DNA of 64,000 nt from SVTX01 sp045588675. Lineage in GTDB: Bacteria > Bacillota > Clostridia > Oscillospirales > CAG-272. Where the stretch lies: positions 1-64,000 of the forward strand of contig JAZNER010000071.1 in NCBI GenBank assembly GCA_045588675.1, given 5' to 3'. The number at the start of each line of letters is the position of its first letter. The stretch's first letter is position 1. The notes beneath the pieces were generated by a model. That model worked only from the letters and a program-made list of their open reading frames with translations, was not told the DNA's origin and made no database searches. This document shows, piece by piece, positions 60,129 to 64,000 of the stretch. Position numbers and translations under genes: made by a program.

Positions 60129-60677
60129 TTAATCACCAAAATCCATCTGTGGATTGTTTTGCTTTTGGGTTGCATTAGCTGTGATGTTAAAGGACACTGT
60201 CTGCCCCTGCGCGCTGTTATCAGTGTCGGAAGAAAAATAGAATTCGATATAAAGCGTCTTTTCTTCTCCTGCGGCAAGCGAGCTTACTGCAACCTTATCG
60301 GCTCTCAGCTCATTCATCGTGCCTTTGCAAAGAACAGTGCCGTCTTTTTCTTTAATAGTAACAGTAATGAAATCCTTGAGGGGACCCTCCACCTCGGTAA
60401 AATAAACGCGATACCACACATCAAAGGATCCAAGATTAGCAATAGGAAATTCGCTTCGATATGTTCCGCCCGGTTCGTAAAATACATCTGTAACGTCAAC
60501 TACCGGGTTGCCTTCGTTTATCTTAAGCTCCACGCCCATACTCATGGCAAAACGATTGTTTCGCACACTGACAATTGAGCTTACCAAAGCCAAGCTGGTA
60601 ATCGTCAGCCCACAAACAAGGAGAACAACGGTCGCGATCATAATATTAAGTTTTTTCTTCAGACTTTGTTCGTTCAT
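60129..60677 (-). CDS. TasA/camelysin-like membrane-anchored or secreted protein
   Basis: 182 residues. An N-terminal hydrophobic segment (about 11-36) is followed by a beta-sandwich-like domain: VVDVTDVFYEPGGTYRSEFPIANLGSFDVWYRVYF and LAAGEEKTLYIEFYF. The phrase before YRVYF resembles TasA/camelysin proteins. It lacks the exact TFAWF box, so it may remain anchored, like a TapA-type base. Spaced 10 bp from sipW and 15 bp from the repeat protein, so the three are translated together. Confidence 0.7.
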   Translation of the reverse strand: MNEQSLKKKLNIMIATVVLLVCGLTITSLALVSSIVSVRNNRFAMSMGVELKINEGNPVVDVTDVFYEPGGTYRSEFPIANLGSFDVWYRVYFTEVEGPLKDFITVTIKEKDGTVLCKGTMNELRADKVAVSSLAAGEEKTLYIEFYFSSDTDNSAQGQTVSFNITANATQKQNNPQMDFGD

Positions 60678-60692
60678 TCACCTATGTCTCCT

Positions 60693-62384
60693 TTACTGTA
60701 ATTGCCACGAAAAATCGGCGGTAAGGCTTTCGCCTGCATATTCGTTACCGACCTCTGCGCCATTGGTGTAAACGGTTATTCGGTAATAGATCGGGGTGAC
60801 GGTCTTGGCGTTTGCCGTCACGCTCACGCCAACGACAGTACAATCCTTTATCAATCCGTCATACAAAATTTTGTCTTGAGCCTGGGGGATAAGCTGTTCA
60901 ATTTTTACTCTTAATACCTTTGAAAGCTTTTGTGATGTGTCAACGGCGATATCAAAACAAACATTCTGTTTGCTATCGTGAGTGACCGAAACACAATAAT
61001 ACTGCTCTGCTCTGTCACCGGGCAACATATTCTTTACATCAAACGGGATATTAGCATAGCCATCCTTCGCCGTCAGCTCAATTGCCGTTGCTGTTACCGG
61101 CGGTTGGGGAGGAGAGGGCGGACTTGGCGGACTTGGGGGATCTGGAGTATCCGGTGGCGTATAAGGCTTATCATATGCAACAAAGCTGTTGCTTGGCACT
61201 TTAAGCTGCTCGCTTGTTTCTTCCAGCGTCCAAGACAAATCGCACACAAGCTTGGTTTCACAATATTCTTCTGTCAATCCGTCTGCGGTAACAGTTACCT
61301 TGTAATACACCGTCGTTTTGTTGTTATCATTTTTGGGAAGCATATGCTCAACGTTGAGATCTTTGAGCAGTCCTTCGTAAAGCGTGTCGTTTCCGTCTTC
61401 GCCGACAAGCTCTACCTTGACTTTCAGCACCTCGCCGAGCTTGCTGTCAAGCACGACCGCATTGTTGATAGCCACCTTGATGTCCTCTCCGTGTGTCACT
61501 TCAAAAGCGAAATATTTTGTCTGGCTGTCACCGTTTTTTATGTCCTTCATATCAAAAGCGGTGTTGTCGCCTTCGTTTACTTGAGAAAATTTCAAATCGG
61601 GATTTATTATCGGAGGAGAGGGCGGCGTCGGCGGGTCGGGAGGGGTTGCTTTGGAAACCGTAGTAAACTCGTGGTTTGCGACTGTGATATTATCCTGTCC
61701 CTCTATCCACCAAGACATATCCGCTATCAGCTTTTGTCCGTAATATTGATCATCAAGAGAAGCATCGAGATAAATCGTGATACGGAACAGATACTCTATT
61801 GTTGTATTTATGTCTGTGTTAAGTGCAATTTCAATCGCAGGCATATCTGCCAGCAAGCCGCGATACAGCAGCTTGTCGCCCTCTGCGCCGACAAGCTCAG
61901 CTTTAATATTCAATATCTCAGCAAGCTTTTGGAACTCCTCGTTTTCGCGTATAGTCATATCATATTTCAAAATGAAATCCGAGTTATATGTAGCAATCAC
62001 ACGATAGAAAATGCTCGCGCTACCACCTTCGTCCATTCCTTCGATATAAAACGGGAGATTTTCCTCGTCGCTGCCTTTGCTAAATTCCAAATCAGCTTTT
62101 GAAATAACGACAGGTGGAGGCGGATCGATGACATTTCCCGGGATCTCCACAGAGCCGTGCGACACTTCTCCGCCCTGACAGCCACGTAGCGTTAAGCTTA
62201 TTGAGGTAAGCGCTAAAATCAATATTCCAATTATAACAGCAACTCTCTTCAGGTTGTTGATCTGTTTAACTGCTGCCAGCGGATCGTTCTTCCCTATTAT
62301 TTTTTCAAATTTAGCAATAGAAAAAAATTTACCAATGCCTCGCCCCACAGAAGCTACGATATTTTGAAATTTGTTTCTTTTCAT
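60693..62384 (-). CDS. Membrane-anchored protein with three TasA-like repeats and Pro-rich linkers
   Basis: 563 residues. Basic cytoplasmic N-terminus, one helix (about 47-66), then three homologous units of about 130-150 residues. Each has a start like LEFSKGSDEENLPFYIEGM / LKFSQVNEGDNTAFDMKDI / ELTAKDGYANIPFDVKNM, a KVELVGEDGNDTLYEGLLKD strand, and an end on the pattern LIADMSW / LVCDLSW / LTADFSW. Pro-rich linkers (PPDPPTPPSPP and PPDTPDPPSPPSPPSPP) join them. It resembles a surface anchor or fibre base. AAAGGAGG site. No close named family comes to mind. Confidence 0.72.
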   Translation of the reverse strand: MKRNKFQNIVASVGRGIGKFFSIAKFEKIIGKNDPLAAVKQINNLKRVAVIIGILILALTSISLTLRGCQGGEVSHGSVEIPGNVIDPPPPVVISKADLEFSKGSDEENLPFYIEGMDEGGSASIFYRVIATYNSDFILKYDMTIRENEEFQKLAEILNIKAELVGAEGDKLLYRGLLADMPAIEIALNTDINTTIEYLFRITIYLDASLDDQYYGQKLIADMSWWIEGQDNITVANHEFTTVSKATPPDPPTPPSPPIINPDLKFSQVNEGDNTAFDMKDIKNGDSQTKYFAFEVTHGEDIKVAINNAVVLDSKLGEVLKVKVELVGEDGNDTLYEGLLKDLNVEHMLPKNDNNKTTVYYKVTVTADGLTEEYCETKLVCDLSWTLEETSEQLKVPSNSFVAYDKPYTPPDTPDPPSPPSPPSPPQPPVTATAIELTAKDGYANIPFDVKNMLPGDRAEQYYCVSVTHDSKQNVCFDIAVDTSQKLSKVLRVKIEQLIPQAQDKILYDGLIKDCTVVGVSVTANAKTVTPIYYRITVYTNGAEVGNEYAGESLTADFSWQLQ

Positions 62385-62424
62385 CGCTGTCCTCCTTTCT
62401 TAAAATCACATAGGAGTTATAATC

Positions 62425-62715
62425 TTATTTCTTTTTCCTCGGTTGTAATAACATATATCCACAATCTGGGCAAATGGAATCTCCAGCTGTAAGGGGGGCG
62501 TTGCAAATTATGCAACGCGGCGCAGTCACAGCGTTCTCACATTTTACGCAAACAAGTGCCCCTTCGGGGATAATTTCTCCACAAGAAATGCAGGTGTTTA
62601 CATTCTCAGCATAATAACTCGTTTTGCTTCTGATTTCCGTGATTTTTTCTGTTTTTTTTCTGTCTTTTCTTTTCAATTCTATCTCCGCGTACAATTTGTG
62701 TTGGTTTTTCCACAT
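62425..62715 (-). CDS. Small double zinc-ribbon protein
   Basis: Up to 96 residues. The last 55 contain four CxxC knuckles (CISCGEIIPEGALVCVKC and CIICNAPLTAGDSICPDC), two zinc ribbons; the end is basic (QPRKKK). The N-terminal part overlaps the TetR gene in another frame. The ATG at 62715 has only a weak site; a TTG at 62676 has GGAG 6 nt upstream and is a good alternative start. Function unknown; zinc ribbons at this place could serve regulation or assembly. Confidence 0.65.
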   Translation of the reverse strand: MWKNQHKLYAEIELKRKDRKKTEKITEIRSKTSYYAENVNTCISCGEIIPEGALVCVKCENAVTAPRCIICNAPLTAGDSICPDCGYMLLQPRKKK

Positions 62716-63310
62716 CTTTAAAATATGTCGCCATCATACAGTATAGAACATTGAAGATATGCGGTGTATTGATATCGCTATCCTCGAGCTCTCCGTTATA
62801 CACGCGGATGCCGAAATCTAATAAGGTGGTAAAAACGCTGTGTAATATAGAAACGACGTCCGCTTCTTCCTTGAAGAATGGAGCCATTTCAGCTACTATT
62901 TCCCCAAAAAGCTTTTTATGAGCTTCAAGAGAGTGTCCCTTGAAATAAATTGAATAGTAATATCTTACATAGCAGCGGCACCGTTCCTCATTTCCCAGAA
63001 TAAATCTCCATGCCATCAAAAAGAATTTGTACAGTCTATCTTTTGAATCAGATGTAAATCCGCCGAGCGCTTGAACTCCGTGCCGAAAAGCATAAAACAA
63101 TTCGTTATCCAAGCAAACGAAAGCTGCTTCGTATAAGTTTTCTTTGTTTCCAAATAAACGGTAAATATAAGCCTCGTTCATTTTAAAGTCAGGCAACGAC
63201 CCTCTGCAATGAGTCAACTCCTTTGTTGTCGCCTTTTCAAAGCCACCTTCGGCAATAAGCCTTATGGCGTTACTGATAAGTAATTCTTTAATCTCTGCTT
63301 CGCGTTTCAT
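62606..63310 (-). CDS. TetR-family transcriptional regulator
   Basis: 234 residues. N-terminal helix-turn-helix: IKELLISNAIRLIAEGGFEKATTKEL and AYIYRLFGNKENLYEAAFVCLD. There is an unusual insertion (THCRGSLPDFKMN) between the second and third helices. The C-terminal ligand domain is helical, ending in a very basic tail (KKRQKKNRKNHGNQKQNE). GGAGG 10 nt upstream supports the ATG at 63310. First gene of the SipW/TasA-type operon and nearest to the invertible promoter, so it would be expressed, and could feed back, only in the ON orientation (inference). Confidence 0.85.
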   Translation of the reverse strand: MKREAEIKELLISNAIRLIAEGGFEKATTKELTHCRGSLPDFKMNEAYIYRLFGNKENLYEAAFVCLDNELFYAFRHGVQALGGFTSDSKDRLYKFFLMAWRFILGNEERCRCYVRYYYSIYFKGHSLEAHKKLFGEIVAEMAPFFKEEADVVSILHSVFTTLLDFGIRVYNGELEDSDINTPHIFNVLYCMMATYFKDVEKPTQIVRGDRIEKKRQKKNRKNHGNQKQNELLC

Positions 63311-63368
63311 TTCGGTCATACCTCCATTTAATTTATACACCGAATTATTAACTGATTTCGCTAGGGCT

Positions 63369-63384
63369 TGTAGCAAACACTACA
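63369..63384. promoter_or_regulatory. Possible TetR operator
   Basis: TGTAG-6-CTACA, in the leader between the invertible element and tetR. Small, so it may be chance. Confidence 0.25.
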
Positions 63385-63461
63385 CCGCGTCCTTAAAAAA
63401 ATCCCTATCCTTGTAGGCACATATTTAAGTATGCAGTTTTTGTTTGCTGAGAGTAAAAATG

Positions 63462-63514
63462 ACATAACGAGAGTTATGTCATTTGTGACAAAACATAACG
63501 AGAGTTATGTGATA
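63462..63514 (+). repeat. Left 53-bp inverted repeat of the switch
   Basis: Contains two direct copies of the near-palindrome ACATAACGAGAGTTATGT (63462-63479 and 63493-63510) separated by 13 bp. The GAGA centre gives each copy a direction, as in tyrosine recombinase crossover sites. Confidence 0.9.
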
Positions 63515-63523
63515 AAATATAAT

Positions 63524-63553
63524 AAAAAAAAGAGGGTTTGTTGCTTATCCCTC
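63524..63553 (-). terminator. Leftward terminator inside the switch
   Basis: On the minus strand GAGGG, 12-nt loop, CCCTC, then T8. The stem is short, but its position blocks leftward transcription toward tetR in the present orientation. Confidence 0.5.
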
Positions 63554-63560
63554 GTTCAAA

Positions 63561-63646
63561 AAACGAAAAAAAGAGCGCAACGATAAAACTTTCGCCAAAT
63601 TTTTTCAGAAAATTTGCACGAAAGGCGTTTTTGTTGCGCATTTTTT
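63561..63646. terminator. Long bidirectional terminator-like hairpin inside the switch
   Basis: Nested pairs GCGCAAC (63575-63581)/GTTGCGC (63633-63639), CTTTCG/CGAAAG and an AT-rich apex, with T6 after it on the plus strand and a T-rich run on the minus strand. It insulates both sides. Confidence 0.65.
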
Positions 63647-63699
63647 ATGTCAAATTGAATAAACTTTACAGGGTGTCTTAATTTTTTTTGCGGAAGCTC

Positions 63700-63728
63700 T
63701 TGACTTTGCTTAAATTATGTGCTATAAT
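63700..63728 (+). promoter_or_regulatory. Promoter carried by the invertible element
   Basis: TTGACT (63700-63705), 17-bp spacer, TATAAT (63723-63728) with an upstream TGTGC, a near-perfect sigma-A site. It is the only strong promoter I find between tetR and the recombinase gene end. Confidence 0.8.
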
Positions 63729-63761
63729 TCGCTATGTATCTGAAAAATGTTGGATACTTAA

Positions 63762-63814
63762 TATCACATAACTCTCGTTATGTTTTGTCACAAATGACAT
63801 AACTCTCGTTATGT
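63762..63814 (-). repeat. Right 53-bp inverted repeat of the switch
   Basis: Exact reverse complement of 63462-63514, with TCTC centres in place of GAGA, so recombination between left and right copies would invert the interior. Confidence 0.9.
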
Positions 63815-63850
63815 TGCTTTTGTTCTCGATGTATTTACATCGGGACTTTT

Positions 63851-64000
63851 TTAAATAATGAGCTTCATATGCTCCATCTTACGCCTGTGCTCCGCTCCCG
63901 TCGTGACAATATAAATACGGGTAGTGTTGATGCTTGCGTGTCCCAAAATATCCGCAAGCTTCGCAATATCCTTTTCAATTCCATAAAAGGTACGGGCGAA
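63851..64000 (-). CDS. Tyrosine recombinase, C-terminal end (partial)
   Basis: The last 49 codons before a TAA; the rest lies beyond the window edge. LADILGHASINTTRIYI holds the conserved GH and the nucleophilic Tyr of phage-integrase-family recombinases, followed by a basic tail (EHRRKMEHMKLII). Transcribed leftward toward the adjacent inverted repeats, it is the obvious candidate to catalyse inversion. Larger features such as the catalytic Arg residues cannot be seen here. Confidence 0.88.
   Translation of the reverse strand, partial: FARTFYGIEKDIAKLADILGHASINTTRIYIVTTGAEHRRKMEHMKLII

Larger units (their letters stand above)
63462..63814. other. 353-bp invertible promoter element
   Basis: Bounded by perfect 53-bp inverted repeats (63462-63514 and 63762-63814). 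The 247-bp interior holds one outward promoter near the right repeat and terminator hairpins behind it. A tyrosine recombinase gene ends 36 bp to the right. In the given orientation the promoter points right, away from tetR; flipping would place its -35 and -10 at about 63576-63548 reading left into tetR. Confidence 0.82.

Noticed and set aside
60978..62102. 374-codon plus-strand frame opposite the three-repeat protein
   Set aside because: Arg/Cys/Ile-rich shadow created by the Pro-rich linkers and acidic repeats of the real gene.
63462..63814. CRISPR array or insertion sequence
   Set aside because: The near-palindromic units come as two direct copies per side in opposite orientation, with no spacers of constant length, no cas genes and no transposase frame inside; an invertible switch fits better.
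1..64000. tRNA or rRNA genes
   Set aside because: I looked for cloverleaf signatures (GTTCGAATC-type arms, CCA ends) and rRNA cores in the intergenic stretches and found none convincing.

Overview
The window looks like a chromosomal segment of an anaerobic, probably gut-dwelling Firmicute of class Clostridia, perhaps an Oscillospiraceae or Christensenellales-like lineage (no species can be named from the sequence alone). The evidence is the gene order yicC-remA-rpoZ-priA-def-fmt-rsmB-rlmN-PASTA protein-rsgA-thiN-spoVM (the B. subtilis/Clostridia spoVM neighbourhood, here minus some members), a tiny spoVM gene implying a sporulating ancestry, group I BirA, L-fucose use, SipW-type signal peptides, and strong AGGAGG ribosome sites with TTGACA-17-TATAAT promoters.

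Layout. 1-10 kb: a trigger-factor-like PPIase lipoprotein, birA, a SLOG protein, an MBOAT/DHHW surface O-acetylation pair, an acidic Cys-rich protein, efp, a phosphodiesterase, proA and a flavin reductase. 10-24 kb: ygiQ, then the spoVM-to-yicC block on the minus strand; gmk, coaBC, rpe, the PrpC phosphatase and the kinase domain of PrkC are missing from their usual places, and a tandem 117-bp structured repeat sits between rpoZ and priA. 24-31 kb: GtrA, cysS, a TIM-barrel isomerase, an Fe-alcohol dehydrogenase, serA and serC. 31-35.5 kb: a cell-envelope polymer module containing a YidC-CDP-glycerol glycerophosphotransferase fusion and an LTA-synthase-like sulfatase. 35.7-45 kb: mazF, fba, acyl-ACP thioesterase, a promoter/terminator-bounded structured RNA with a 56-residue Cys-rich protein, mgsA, a DUF1538 transporter with two PII-like regulators, and an MFS carrier. 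44.6-53 kb: an L-fucose island (fucU, AraC regulator, sugar ABC transporter, fucI).

53-64 kb is the most striking part. Nine same-strand genes encode a TetR regulator, a zinc-ribbon protein, a membrane-anchored protein with three repeats and Pro-rich linkers, a TasA-like protein, a SipW-type signal peptidase, and four secreted proteins with SipW-type signals, three of them fused to beta-helix/GLUG-like domains. Upstream of TetR lies a 353-bp segment bounded by perfect 53-bp inverted repeats. It carries one near-consensus promoter, terminator hairpins behind that promoter, and, 36 bp beyond the right repeat, the 3' end of a tyrosine recombinase gene. As sequenced, the promoter points away from the operon; inversion would aim it at TetR. 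I read this as an invertible, phase-variable ON/OFF switch for a TasA/SipW-type surface-fibre operon, captured OFF.
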